The notes below the pieces were generated by a model that made no database searches, was not told the DNA's origin, and saw only the letters and a program-made list of their open reading frames with translations. From assembly GCA_031272515.1 (NCBI GenBank), contig JAISTR010000055.1:1-64000 (forward strand): a DNA stretch of 64,000 nt, in the 5' to 3' direction. Position numbers and translations under genes: made by a program. Within the stretch, counting starts at the first letter, position 1. Every line of letters starts with the position of its first letter. Shown piece by piece: positions 25,538 through 34,074 of this stretch. Origin of the DNA: Erysipelotrichaceae bacterium (lineage in GTDB: Bacteria; Bacillota_I; Bacilli_A; Erysipelotrichales; Erysipelotrichaceae).

Positions 25538-27180
25538 TTGTTGTAGGCGGCGATGGCAGTAGCCAGCGCCGGTACCACTTGTTTCTTTCTTGAAAGGATG
25601 CCCGGGGCAAAGGACAGACCGTTGACCTCCCCCAGCTGGCCTTCGAAAGCCATCGAAACCAAATGGCGGTCCTTGCCTGACCAAAGCAGGTAGGACCCCT
25701 TTTCTTTGATGTTGGTGAAAATCATCAAAGCCAGGTCATAGCGGTTGGAGATGCATAAATGGTGCAGGTAGTCCTCCAGCTCGTTTTTCAGGCTGATGAT
25801 GGAGACCGGGTCCACGACATTGATCTGCCCCACGGCGACCTGGTAGGAATCCATGGTGAACTCCTTGAGGTCGGTATGGACAATGTCCGCGACTGTCTTG
25901 CCAGCCAGGGAAGCGGAGGCCAGATAGATCTCGGAAGCGAAACTCTGGATATCCACCCCTGCTATTTCTGCCAGCTCGTGGGCCAGTTCAATGTCCACCG
26001 GCGTGCAGGTCGGTGAGTTGAAGTTCATGGTATCGGAGATGATTGCCCCCAACATGATACCGGCTATGTGCTTCTCCGGTTTCAAGCCGTTTTCCTTGTA
26101 GAGCTTGGTGATGATGGAGGAAGTCGAACCGATGGTTTCATTACGGAATACGGCAGGAGAATCGGTGGAGATATCCCCGATACGGTGGTGGTCGATGATT
26201 TCGACCACTTCCGCCTGTTCGATTCCCTCTATGCTCTGGGCTTTTTCATTGTGGTCCACCAGTATGACCTGTTTTCTTTGGTGTCCCCACAGGTGGTAGC
26301 GGGAGATTAAGCCCATCAGATGACGGTTGTTGTCGATGACCGGATAAGACCGGTAGCGGGACTTGGGAATCACCGCCTTGACATCATCCAGGTAATCATA
26401 GTAGTTGAAGGTAACCAGGTTGGTGCTCATGATGAACTTGATGGGAATCGATTGGGTGATCAGCTGTGAGGTCGTAAACAGGTCCAGGGTTGTGGTAATC
26501 ACTGCACAGTTGTTCTTGTTGGCAGCGATAATCACCTCAGAGGAGACCTCCTGGCTTAAGGTCGCCACCACCAAAGCGGCGTTGGTCTTGATTGCCTTGA
26601 GCTGGTTTTCCGGCCGGGCGCTGGTGATGACAATCTGGTCCTTGTAATCGATGAAGTCCTTGTCGTTCAGGATTGAGGAGCCCATGGCGATGATGCCGTT
26701 GGGATGATACTCCCTGGGCCTGACAATCAGCTCCCCCATTAAGGTGGCGGCAATGCAATCCAGGGGTGTCTTTTTGATAAAGCTGAAGTCATTCTGGGCG
26801 ACGCTTAAAATCCCGTTGGTGATTCCGGAGATGGTTGCCAAACCCAGCAGGGTTTGGTCCGGCTCAACGATGGCAATTACCTTCTTGTTTTGTTCCAGCA
26901 TTTTCTGCCAGGCAATTTGAATGGTGGTATCCTGGGTGACAGTCACCGCTTCATCGATGTCGATGTCAGCGACCCTAGTACGGATATCATAAACCAACGG
27001 CGGCGGTGCCACCGCGAACTTATGCAGGATGTATTCGGTTTCCGCATTGATATTGCCCAGGCGGATGGGCTTGACATTTTCTCCCAGTAGCTCTTTCAAG
27101 CGTGCGTAGGAGATCGTTGCACAGATGGAGTCGGCATCCGGGTTGCGGTGCCCGGTGATGAATATCGGACTTTGAATCAT
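25525..27180 (-). CDS. ppaC: Mn-dependent inorganic pyrophosphatase with regulatory insert
   Basis: A 551-residue family II pyrophosphatase (DHH superfamily) that hydrolyses pyrophosphate in the cytoplasm. The catalytic part has GHRNPDADSIC at 10-20, EIIDHHRIGD and the SDTMNF motif; the C-terminal DHHA2 domain follows. The ~200 extra residues between the first motif and DHH match the CBS and DRTGG insert of nucleotide-regulated family members, so activity is probably tuned by adenine nucleotides. AGAGGGGA precedes the ATG. The 3' end overlaps the convergent lyase gene. Confidence 0.93.
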   Translation of the reverse strand: MIQSPIFITGHRNPDADSICATISYARLKELLGENVKPIRLGNINAETEYILHKFAVAPPPLVYDIRTRVADIDIDEAVTVTQDTTIQIAWQKMLEQNKKVIAIVEPDQTLLGLATISGITNGILSVAQNDFSFIKKTPLDCIAATLMGELIVRPREYHPNGIIAMGSSILNDKDFIDYKDQIVITSARPENQLKAIKTNAALVVATLSQEVSSEVIIAANKNNCAVITTTLDLFTTSQLITQSIPIKFIMSTNLVTFNYYDYLDDVKAVIPKSRYRSYPVIDNNRHLMGLISRYHLWGHQRKQVILVDHNEKAQSIEGIEQAEVVEIIDHHRIGDISTDSPAVFRNETIGSTSSIITKLYKENGLKPEKHIAGIMLGAIISDTMNFNSPTCTPVDIELAHELAEIAGVDIQSFASEIYLASASLAGKTVADIVHTDLKEFTMDSYQVAVGQINVVDPVSIISLKNELEDYLHHLCISNRYDLALMIFTNIKEKGSYLLWSGKDRHLVSMAFEGQLGEVNGLSFAPGILSRKKQVVPALATAIAAYNNQNT

Positions 27181-27238
27181 AACAATTCCCCTCTGGTTTT
27201 CTGATTTGATTATAGCATGATATCCGAAGTAAAACGGT

Positions 27239-28036
27239 TTACTCGTTGATTTTTCGGCATTGTCGAATCAAAAAGTCGGCAGTAATGGTAAAAAGCGGAG
27301 TTTGTTTGAGTTTTTCCCGCTGCCTTTGGGAAGTACGCTTATAAAACGGGGTCATTTGGCAGAGATTATTGAGGTCTTCGCTGCTTTGTACATCAAAGAA
27401 GTAGGTCAGGCTGTCCTGTTTTACTACCGGCAGGATTTCCTGGTTTATTTCCTTGATTTGTTTTTCCTTGATAGTTTCATATAAGCATTGCCGCAGCTCA
27501 AGCAAGTGTTTTGGACCGGGTGAGATCAGGGTTAAGCTGCCTCCGGGTTTCAGCACCCGAATGATTTCGTTGAGGTCTACTGGCGTAAACAGGCTGATGA
27601 CCTCATCAAAGCTGTTCGCAAAAAACGGCAGGTTTTGGCTGGCAGCGACGATAAACTGCGCCGGCAGTTCCCTGGCCGCAATCTGCAATGCCTTTTTTGA
27701 GATGTCCACACCATAGACTTCCAGGTCTTGATTCTGACAAAGCGCATTGGTGAAGTACCCTTCCCCACAGCCGATATCCAAGAGACTGCCTTTGCAACTA
27801 TGAAAATGATTGGTGAGATACTGATACAGAGGCTGGTAGTAGTTTTGATGCAAGAACGCATGACGGGCTAAGATCATTTCCGGAGCATCCCCGAAATGCT
27901 TATCAGACTGCTTCAATAACAGGTTGACATAGCCCTGACGGGCGATGTCAAAACTGTGGCCTTTAGGGCAGATAAAGCGGTGTGCTTCTTTTTTTAGTGG
28001 CTCTTGGCAGACCGGGCAGCGCAGCGGGATTCTCAT
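27239..28036 (-). CDS. 23S rRNA guanine-N1 methyltransferase, RlmA-like
   Basis: A 265-residue SAM-dependent methyltransferase. The N-terminal zinc finger is Cys7, Cys10, Cys23, His27, followed by the GYVNLLL segment typical of RlmA proteins. The SAM motif I is LLDIGCGEGYF. The family methylates G745 or G748 of 23S rRNA; which position applies here cannot be told. The start codon is six bases from an extended -10 box, so the mRNA should be leaderless; the zinc finger at residue 7 confirms the start. Confidence 0.88.
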   Translation of the reverse strand: MRIPLRCPVCQEPLKKEAHRFICPKGHSFDIARQGYVNLLLKQSDKHFGDAPEMILARHAFLHQNYYQPLYQYLTNHFHSCKGSLLDIGCGEGYFTNALCQNQDLEVYGVDISKKALQIAARELPAQFIVAASQNLPFFANSFDEVISLFTPVDLNEIIRVLKPGGSLTLISPGPKHLLELRQCLYETIKEKQIKEINQEILPVVKQDSLTYFFDVQSSEDLNNLCQMTPFYKRTSQRQREKLKQTPLFTITADFLIRQCRKINE

Positions 28037-28066
28037 AGCGCTATCATATCATGATAGAATGAAAGC
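28037..28066. promoter_or_regulatory. Compact divergent promoter for two leaderless genes
   Basis: The 30-base gap holds a minus-strand extended -10 (TATGAT, 28043-28048) and a plus-strand extended -10 (TAGAAT, 28055-28060). Each ends exactly 6 bases before its start codon. The two boxes lie in a near-palindrome around ATCATGAT. Confidence 0.7.
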
Positions 28067-28537
28067 ATGGAAAAAACGAATGCCCTGCGCCTATTGGACC
28101 AGAAGAAAATCCCCTACGAGCTTTTTGAATATAGTGTTGCGGATGGCAAAATTGATGCCATCAGTGTTGCCACAAAAATCAATCAGCCAATAGAGCAGGT
28201 CTATAAGACCCTGGTTGCCCAGAATGAAAAGAAGCAGTACTTTGTCTTTATCCTGCCTGCCGCCAAGGAGCTGGACTTCAAAGCCTGTGCCCGCTTTCTG
28301 ACCACCAAAAGCATCGAACTGATTCCGACCAAGGACCTTCTGGCGCTCACCGGATATCAACGGGGTGGCTGCAGCCCGGTCGCAATGAAGAAAGTGTTTC
28401 CAACGATTGTAAGCAGGGAAGCTGAAGCGCTGGAAACCATTATCGTCAGTGCTGGCAAAATCGGCTTGCAGATGAAAGTCAAAACCGAACTTATAGGCAA
28501 TTTATTGCATATTCGCTATGCCGATATCACCTTCTGA
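28067..28537 (+). CDS. YbaK/EbsC-type Cys-tRNA(Pro) deacylase
   Basis: A 156-residue trans-editing protein of the YbaK family that hydrolyses Cys-tRNA(Pro) and related mischarged tRNAs. The N-terminal TNALRLLDQKKIPYELFEY block, the invariant KTLV (Lys) segment and the GGCSP motif near residue 103 are present. The length is typical. There is no Shine-Dalgarno, and a -10 box ends 6 bases before the ATG, so translation is from a leaderless mRNA. Confidence 0.93.
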   Translation: MEKTNALRLLDQKKIPYELFEYSVADGKIDAISVATKINQPIEQVYKTLVAQNEKKQYFVFILPAAKELDFKACARFLTTKSIELIPTKDLLALTGYQRGGCSPVAMKKVFPTIVSREAEALETIIVSAGKIGLQMKVKTELIGNLLHIRYADITF

Positions 28538-28563
28538 ATCCACTTACAACATTTTCACGAAAG

Positions 28564-28610
28564 AAAAAAGCAGCAGTAGCCGCTGTTTCAAAGCGAACTA
28601 CGCTGCTTTG
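28564..28610. terminator. Terminator between convergent genes
   Basis: AAAGCAGCAGTAG / CTACGCTGCTTT stem with one bulged A and an 18-base loop. The better T-run is on the minus strand, for the membrane-protein gene ending at 28642. Confidence 0.75.
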
Positions 28611-28641
28611 TGTATTCAATGACACTTGAACTGCTTGTTTA

Positions 28642-29160
28642 TCAGCTGTTTTTCATGCGTGTTAACTGACGAATGATTAAGGCAATACCCACCACCATCA
28701 ACAAAACCCAAAAGATCAAAATGAAAGTGTTCCTGGAAAAATAATACAGCAGCGCGCAAAACCCGGAGCCGGCAACCATTACGGCAATTGCCCCGATGGC
28801 AATTTGCTTGGGGCTGTCGGAGGAAATGGAGATATGAAGGTTTGGCCCCTGTTGTTTTGTATCGACTGTAAGCTGGGAGCCGTCCGCAAGGTTACTGACC
28901 ATGCGGTTGTTTTCATATTGTCTTTGTTGATTGCCTTTGAGGATGCGGCGAATGGAAAAAGCATAAGCCATAACCGCAATAAGAATGCCGATAAAGGCTG
29001 CCGCCAGACCGATGTAAAGACCGAGCTTCTGCTGGTCACTGAAACCGGCACTCGCTTCGTTTACGGCCTTAATTATAAAGTTGCCGGTAATCGCGACAAT
29101 CACCATGAGAATCGCAAAAACTATACTGGTAATCCATATCTGACTTTTCTTGTTTTGCAT
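28642..29160 (-). CDS. Hypothetical membrane protein
   Basis: A 172-residue protein with four hydrophobic segments (about 9-30, 47-68, 119-137, 143-163) and a polar central loop (~70-110). GGAGGAG precedes the ATG. The family is not recognised. It follows the phosphatase-like gene on the same strand after 73 bases and may be the last member of the membrane-protein cluster. Confidence 0.65.
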   Translation of the reverse strand: MQNKKSQIWITSIVFAILMVIVAITGNFIIKAVNEASAGFSDQQKLGLYIGLAAAFIGILIAVMAYAFSIRRILKGNQQRQYENNRMVSNLADGSQLTVDTKQQGPNLHISISSDSPKQIAIGAIAVMVAGSGFCALLYYFSRNTFILIFWVLLMVVGIALIIRQLTRMKNS

Positions 29161-29233
29161 AGCAGTCTCCTCCCTTGATCTAAATCCCTGCTTCTCTCCC
29201 TATTATAGCCGATAGTAATTGCATGTATGGCTG

Positions 29234-29569
29234 TTACTTTAAAATCTCCTTGAGAATCGGTTCGGTTCGCTCAATAATCACTTCCACCAAATCTTTATCC
29301 ATATAGCGGTAATAATCTTCGATATAGAGCGTATAAATCGGTGTTTTCACTGCCGGATAATTGCGCAGGATGGTTTCTTTATGATGCGGGGTCATCACCA
29401 GAATCGCATCCGCCCAGTCCAATAGCTGTTTATCGATCGGTGTGTAGGCATAAGCGGAAGTACCGGCTGATTTGACAATCAGGTCCGGATGATCTTTGTA
29501 GGTCTCTTCTGCAGTTGGACTGCGGTCCCGGTTTCCGGTACAGACAAACAGGATTTTCTTTTTCATCAT
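29234..29569 (-). CDS. Low-molecular-weight phosphotyrosine-phosphatase-like protein
   Basis: A 111-residue protein with the P-loop VCTGNRDRSPTAE (Cys-x5-Arg) and an aspartate-containing late segment (YIEDYYRYMD). Low-molecular-weight protein tyrosine phosphatases are normally ~150 residues, so this is a short form. The first or second Met may be used; AAGGGGGG is upstream. It closes a series of membrane-protein genes, and dephosphorylation of a protein in that system is a possible but untested role. Confidence 0.75.
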   Translation of the reverse strand: MMKKKILFVCTGNRDRSPTAEETYKDHPDLIVKSAGTSAYAYTPIDKQLLDWADAILVMTPHHKETILRNYPAVKTPIYTLYIEDYYRYMDKDLVEVIIERTEPILKEILK

Positions 29570-29594
29570 AGTGTCCCCCCTTCTATAAAGACAG

Positions 29595-30509
29595 CTATTC
29601 GCTATCTTTTATTTTAATATATTGGCTGACAAAAATGCAGATGAGAATCAGATTCAGAAGCAGCCACAGTATCAGCAGTTCTGTCGTTACATCATAGGAT
29701 TTAGCGGAATTATAAAGGACAGCCAGTAAAAGATTGACAAGCATGATGCAGATGATTCCAAACACCAGAACTGTTTTTGTGTTGACTTTAAAGCGGGAAG
29801 TTGGCTCATTAATCTGTTTTTGTGAGGTTGTTTCCGGTTGTGCAACAGAATCCTGTTTATCGATATCAACAGTATTGTACTGCATGGATATATTGGATTC
29901 TGTCACTTCCGATTTGATTAAAACTGCATCTTCCGCTATATCAGGTTGATCTTTTGTACTTTCGTTTTGGTGCTTGAATCCAATCATTTTGTCCCATTCC
30001 AGATTGATTCTTTCAATTAAAGCAATTTGTACCCAGATAAGCAGTCCTATAGCAACCATAGCAGGAAGAAACATGATACTAAAGAGGATTCTTGGCATGA
30101 CGCCAATCAGAAACAAAAACACCAGCACTGAGGCAAAAACCCAAAGCAGAAAGCGGAAATGATCCGTCTTGAGAAAATCCACAACCAATTCAAAAAGGAA
30201 TGTTCTTACACGGAATTGTTTTTTGTTTTTAATGGGTTGGGGGGTTGAGTTGTTAGCGCTTTGCAAAGACTTTATCTCTTTCACCAGCCATTTCCACAAA
30301 GAGATGATAAAAAACACCAGGCAGCATTCCATCAGCAGCATTAAAAGAAACGACAGCGGGAAATCTGAGAAGGTTGGAGCAGAAATCCGCAGTTCTGTGC
30401 CTAAAACATAAGCCATGACAATCATCATTGCCAGATAATAAAAATAGCCAATCAGTTCGCCCCTTCGATTTATGCTGTCAGTCTTGTTGGAATTCTCTTT
30501 TTCGTCCAC
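29595..30509 (-). CDS. Multi-pass membrane protein, paralogue 1
   Basis: A 304-residue protein with four hydrophobic segments (about 20-38, 50-72, 119-139, 142-165), a long polar linker (~175-250) and a C-terminal hairpin of two more. The last 26 residues are close to those of the next gene, ending in FVSQYIKIKDSE. No catalytic motif or known family was recognised. It lies 21 bases downstream of paralogue 2 and 25 bases upstream of the phosphatase-like gene. Confidence 0.65.
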   Translation of the reverse strand: MDEKENSNKTDSINRRGELIGYFYYLAMMIVMAYVLGTELRISAPTFSDFPLSFLLMLLMECCLVFFIISLWKWLVKEIKSLQSANNSTPQPIKNKKQFRVRTFLFELVVDFLKTDHFRFLLWVFASVLVFLFLIGVMPRILFSIMFLPAMVAIGLLIWVQIALIERINLEWDKMIGFKHQNESTKDQPDIAEDAVLIKSEVTESNISMQYNTVDIDKQDSVAQPETTSQKQINEPTSRFKVNTKTVLVFGIICIMLVNLLLAVLYNSAKSYDVTTELLILWLLLNLILICIFVSQYIKIKDSE

Positions 30510-30530
30510 AGTTTTCTCCTGTCTGATATC

Positions 30531-31637
30531 TTACTCGCTGTCTTTTATTTTTATATACTGGCTGACAAATACGCCAATCAGAATAAAATCAATAAAAAGC
30601 CATATCAACAGCAACATCTGTATGTTTACGCCATTCAAATAACAAATGAAATATCCGGTACCAAGCACCAGGTTGATTGCTAAAATAAAGATCAATCCCC
30701 AGCGCCGCAAGCCTTGTGAGGTCTTCAGGTAAGAAAAGGTAAAGCGCTTTTGTTTCTCTTCTGAGTGTATCATATCATCCACAACCGGTTTGCGGATAGT
30801 TTTATAGGAGGGTGATTCAGGAGCTTGCTTCGGCTCTTCAACTGTGATTAAAGGTACAGTGTCAATTTCCGCCACGGTTTCCGCTTTCGCTGTTTCTTTT
30901 GGCTCTGCCGGTTTTATGTCATCCGGAAGTTCTTTTGGTTTTTCCGCAGTTTTCAGTGTCTCTTGGGTAAGTTCGCTTTGCATAGTCGAACTGTCAGCCG
31001 GCTGTTTTGGTTCTTGACTATTTACAATGCCTCTGATTAAATGTACAACCATCCATTCAAGAGCTATACAAATGGCTAATACAATCAAACCAACTACAAC
31101 CCATTTACTGAAGACAAGCGGCAAAGCACCGCCGACCATGACCAGAAATACCAATACTCCAAAGCTAGCCAGGGCAATAATTTTAAAGGGACCACCCATA
31201 TCGGCAATATAGTCAGGACTTTCAGGCAAAGAAACAGTTTCATAAGAACGGCGACTGGGATGGTATTCTGAAAAGACCGGCGGTTCTTTCTTCACTACCG
31301 GTCCGATTGGTGTGAAAACGATCTCCTTTTTGGCGCGCTTATAAGCAATCATCCTCTTTTCATAATCCGATGGCTTTGCGCTCTTGCGCAAAGCATCCAG
31401 TTCTTTGCGCAATTGTTTAAAACACAGATAAATCACTAACAGCACACCACCGGTAACAAACAACACAAATACCAGAGGCAGCAGTGTATCCGGCAAACCA
31501 GGCAAGATTTCGATAAAAATCTTCTGCAATAAAAGCCCGAGCATAAACAAGCAAAAACCCAGGCCAAAAAGCGGATTTATCAGACCGCTGCCCCGGTTTA
31601 TCTCATGCAAGTTATCTCGGCTTTCCCTCTCTGGCAT
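30531..31637 (-). CDS. Multi-pass membrane protein, paralogue 2
   Basis: A 368-residue protein with the same plan: two hydrophobic segments (~20-70), a basic cytoplasmic loop, two more (~152-198), a long Pro/Glu/Lys-rich linker (~210-295) and a terminal hairpin ending in FVSQYIKIKDSE. The linker contains IRKPVVDD, shared in form with paralogue 3. AGGAGA precedes the ATG. The acidic, repetitive linker suggests an unstructured cytoplasmic spacer or interaction region. Function unknown. Confidence 0.65.
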   Translation of the reverse strand: MPERESRDNLHEINRGSGLINPLFGLGFCLFMLGLLLQKIFIEILPGLPDTLLPLVFVLFVTGGVLLVIYLCFKQLRKELDALRKSAKPSDYEKRMIAYKRAKKEIVFTPIGPVVKKEPPVFSEYHPSRRSYETVSLPESPDYIADMGGPFKIIALASFGVLVFLVMVGGALPLVFSKWVVVGLIVLAICIALEWMVVHLIRGIVNSQEPKQPADSSTMQSELTQETLKTAEKPKELPDDIKPAEPKETAKAETVAEIDTVPLITVEEPKQAPESPSYKTIRKPVVDDMIHSEEKQKRFTFSYLKTSQGLRRWGLIFILAINLVLGTGYFICYLNGVNIQMLLLIWLFIDFILIGVFVSQYIKIKDSE

Positions 31638-31666
31638 GCTCTTCTCCTGTTTCCATGATTGGCCCT

Positions 31667-32917
31667 CTAATTGTCAGCTTCGCGCTTTACATATTGGCGC
31701 AGATACAATATCGCCAGTACCAAATCACAAACCAACCAAATCAGAAAAAACGGTGTTGGTTCAAGGTAGTAAAGGATGTCAAACAGTGTCATTAAAAAAA
31801 CAAACAGCAGATTTACAAAGATTGCAGCTAAAAGCAGTTTATTGACTGGCTGCTTTTTATCCCCTGGCTGTGGATACCAGCGGATTCTGGTCTCTGGTTC
31901 TGGTTCTTTTATTACCGGTTTGCGGATGATTGCAGCACTTGGTACAGGAGCTGGATTTTCTCTTGCGGGATTCAATACGGCATAAGAGCCAAATAGTGCT
32001 TCGGTATCAGAACCATCCACGATTTGTGATTCAACATTTTGATAGCGGGCAATGATATCCGGAATATGTATCAGTTCATTGTAGGATTTTTTCATTGCCT
32101 GGATGGGATAGCGACAAAGAAAACCGCCGGCAACAAGCAACAAAAAGCCAAACAGCGGCGATACACTTAGCATCGATAAAACAAAATAACCAAGCAACAA
32201 AAGCATAAAAGCACAAAACAGCAGATTGAAGAAGGGATTGCTGATATGCTGGAAGCGGTAGCCGGTTACGGGAATCGTTGGCTGTCGCAGGTTTACTTTC
32301 AGGTTTCCAATATTGGAGGAATTGTTTTTCTGCTCTAACTCCCGCAGCTTTGCGACCTCATTGCGGACTTCGACCATGGTCTTGGCAATCTTGATATTGC
32401 GGTAACAGTAGCGTATCAGTGCAAGCAAAAGAGAAAGGATGAAGGAATAGATTACAAAGACCTGCATCGCTTGCGCAAGGTCCGCCAGGATATTCATCAA
32501 CATGACAAAGAAAAAAACGGAGAACAGGGAACCGATGATCAGGCCAAATATGTGTCCGCCCATGCCCGAATCCTGATAAGGATCCTTCTTATCACTCGCT
32601 CCCGCTGCCTCTTCCGGTTTGCCTGCTGCAGCTGTATTGTATTTAAAATACGCCAGCAGCTTTTGGTTCATGGCGAATTCCCTTGCCCGGCGCAGGTTGT
32701 TGTAAAAGTAGCGTACACAAAACACCAGAAAGGCACACATGAAAAGGCAAAAATCAAAGACGGGTAAATAACGTCGCCAGGTTTGCGAGAGTCTGAATAG
32801 GATTAAGATTATTAACGCTAAAAGACCGCTGGAAAGCAGCAGTCCACTCAGATGGCTGCCCAGGGTCAATTCCCTGTTTGTATTATCGCTGCTATCAATA
32901 CGGTCTGTTTGACTCAC
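31667..32917 (-). CDS. Multi-pass membrane protein, paralogue 3
   Basis: A 416-residue protein with four to six hydrophobic segments, a polar linker with IIRKPVIKEPEPE and a C-terminal hairpin ending in LRQYVKREADN, the diverged equivalent of the other paralogues' tails. The GTG at 32917 is chosen because GGAGG lies 5 bases upstream; an ATG nine codons earlier lacks this. A -10 box TATTAT lies ~50 bases upstream, so the three paralogues may form one operon starting here. Confidence 0.65.
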   Translation of the reverse strand: MSQTDRIDSSDNTNRELTLGSHLSGLLLSSGLLALIILILFRLSQTWRRYLPVFDFCLFMCAFLVFCVRYFYNNLRRAREFAMNQKLLAYFKYNTAAAGKPEEAAGASDKKDPYQDSGMGGHIFGLIIGSLFSVFFFVMLMNILADLAQAMQVFVIYSFILSLLLALIRYCYRNIKIAKTMVEVRNEVAKLRELEQKNNSSNIGNLKVNLRQPTIPVTGYRFQHISNPFFNLLFCAFMLLLLGYFVLSMLSVSPLFGFLLLVAGGFLCRYPIQAMKKSYNELIHIPDIIARYQNVESQIVDGSDTEALFGSYAVLNPARENPAPVPSAAIIRKPVIKEPEPETRIRWYPQPGDKKQPVNKLLLAAIFVNLLFVFLMTLFDILYYLEPTPFFLIWLVCDLVLAILYLRQYVKREADN

Positions 32918-32944
32918 GAAAACCTCCTGCAATTCATTAATCAT

Positions 32945-33086
32945 TTATCACACATATCGATAATACCATTTTTTGGTTTGCTTGACAGCATCACTTTTTT
33001 GGTAATTGTTGCTAAAGAGGTGTTTTGTTTGGTTTATGAAAGAAACTGCGGTATCTGCGTTTTCGTAATTGCCTTATCAAGTGCAA
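32945..33086 (-). promoter_or_regulatory. Intergenic region with a probable promoter
   Basis: On the minus strand TATTAT is preceded by TGTCAA at 16 bases, near the start of paralogue 3. No terminator was seen for the small membrane-protein gene upstream. Confidence 0.35.
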
Positions 33087-33317
33087 TCAGTCTGATTTTT
33101 CCTGTTTCTCTGCTCGCGAAATGATTTTCGAAAAATACAGACAAGCATAAAGCAAAAATCCTATTAAAATAATAGAAAAAGGCAGCAGCACGGGGAAAAA
33201 AAGCAAGATTAAAAAAGCAATCCATATAGCCAGAAAAACCAGAAAAAGAAGAATACCGGACAGGTATAATCCCATGCGTGCGCCTGCTGTTAAAGAAAAC
33301 TTCTCTCCGCTCCCCAT
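33087..33317 (-). CDS. Small hypothetical membrane protein
   Basis: A 76-residue protein, mostly two hydrophobic segments (~15-40 and 42-66), with a charged C-terminus ending in KQEKSD. No family is recognised. It sits 18 bases after the 33336-33665 gene on the same strand. Confidence 0.6.
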   Translation of the reverse strand: MGSGEKFSLTAGARMGLYLSGILLFLVFLAIWIAFLILLFFPVLLPFSIILIGFLLYACLYFSKIISRAEKQEKSD

Positions 33318-33335
33318 TCTGCTCCCTCTTTTTAT

Positions 33336-33665
33336 CTAATCAGAATCCGATTGATTCGCATCTTCCTTTGATTTACTGCTGTTTTGAAAACGCCGCTTCT
33401 GGATTAAGTAATATGCCGCAAAAAGAACAGCACTCCCCGCAAACCAGAAAAACAAATAGGCAATTGTTTTTGGGGTCCGTGTCTCCGGTATATTAATCAG
33501 CAGCCCGACTGTCAGCACAATCGCCAAAGTAAAATAAAAAATGATAAAACCGATTGTCTGCTTTGGTGTTTTGGGACTCCAGCTCCAGCCAAATGAGAAA
33601 CGGAATAAAGCCACTGGAGTAAACGGAACATTACCGCTCGTACCAGGTTCCGGTTTATTTTTCAT
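33336..33665 (-). CDS. Small hypothetical membrane protein
   Basis: A 109-residue protein with two hydrophobic segments (~37-57 and 67-88) and an acidic tail ending in SDSD. A WSPK motif before the first segment is shared with the 116-residue product upstream, indicating paralogy. AAGGAGAAA precedes the ATG. Function unknown. Confidence 0.6.
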   Translation of the reverse strand: MKNKPEPGTSGNVPFTPVALFRFSFGWSWSPKTPKQTIGFIIFYFTLAIVLTVGLLINIPETRTPKTIAYLFFWFAGSAVLFAAYYLIQKRRFQNSSKSKEDANQSDSD

Positions 33666-33701
33666 GTTTTTCTCCTTTTTGCGTTCCTGTACAGGACTAT
33701 T

Positions 33702-34052
33702 CTATTCCGAATCTTTCCTGTTTTGTTCTGCTTCTATGCGCTTCTTTTGAAAAAAGTAATACCCGCCTATAAACACTACACTCAAGCCAAACCAGAGTAT
33801 ACTGCTTCCCATTCTTTCAAAATTGAAATAGTCCGGAAAGCTGATAAACAAAAATGTAAAAACACCAACCACAAGAACCAGATAAATCGTTAAAAAGATT
33901 TTTACTGCCTTTAATACCTTTGGACTCCAGTTAAATAACCAGCCATTACGAATCCCAAGTCCAGTCAAAGACGATAACGGTGCGTAAAAAGCAGAAAACC
34001 CTTCCCCATCCTTCCGGTCTCTTGCAATCCCTTCAAGTTCTTTTTGTTTCAT
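33702..34052 (-). CDS. Small hypothetical membrane protein
   Basis: A 116-residue protein with a polar N-terminus, a WSPKVLK motif, two hydrophobic segments (~47-67 and 80-100) and a tail ending in RKDSE. The start at 34052 has AAGGGGG upstream; the longer frame overlapping the MFS gene is not used. It lies 22 bases downstream of the MFS gene. Confidence 0.6.
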   Translation of the reverse strand: MKQKELEGIARDRKDGEGFSAFYAPLSSLTGLGIRNGWLFNWSPKVLKAVKIFLTIYLVLVVGVFTFLFISFPDYFNFERMGSSILWFGLSVVFIGGYYFFQKKRIEAEQNRKDSE

Positions 34053-34074
34053 GTTCCAATACCCCCTTCTCATC

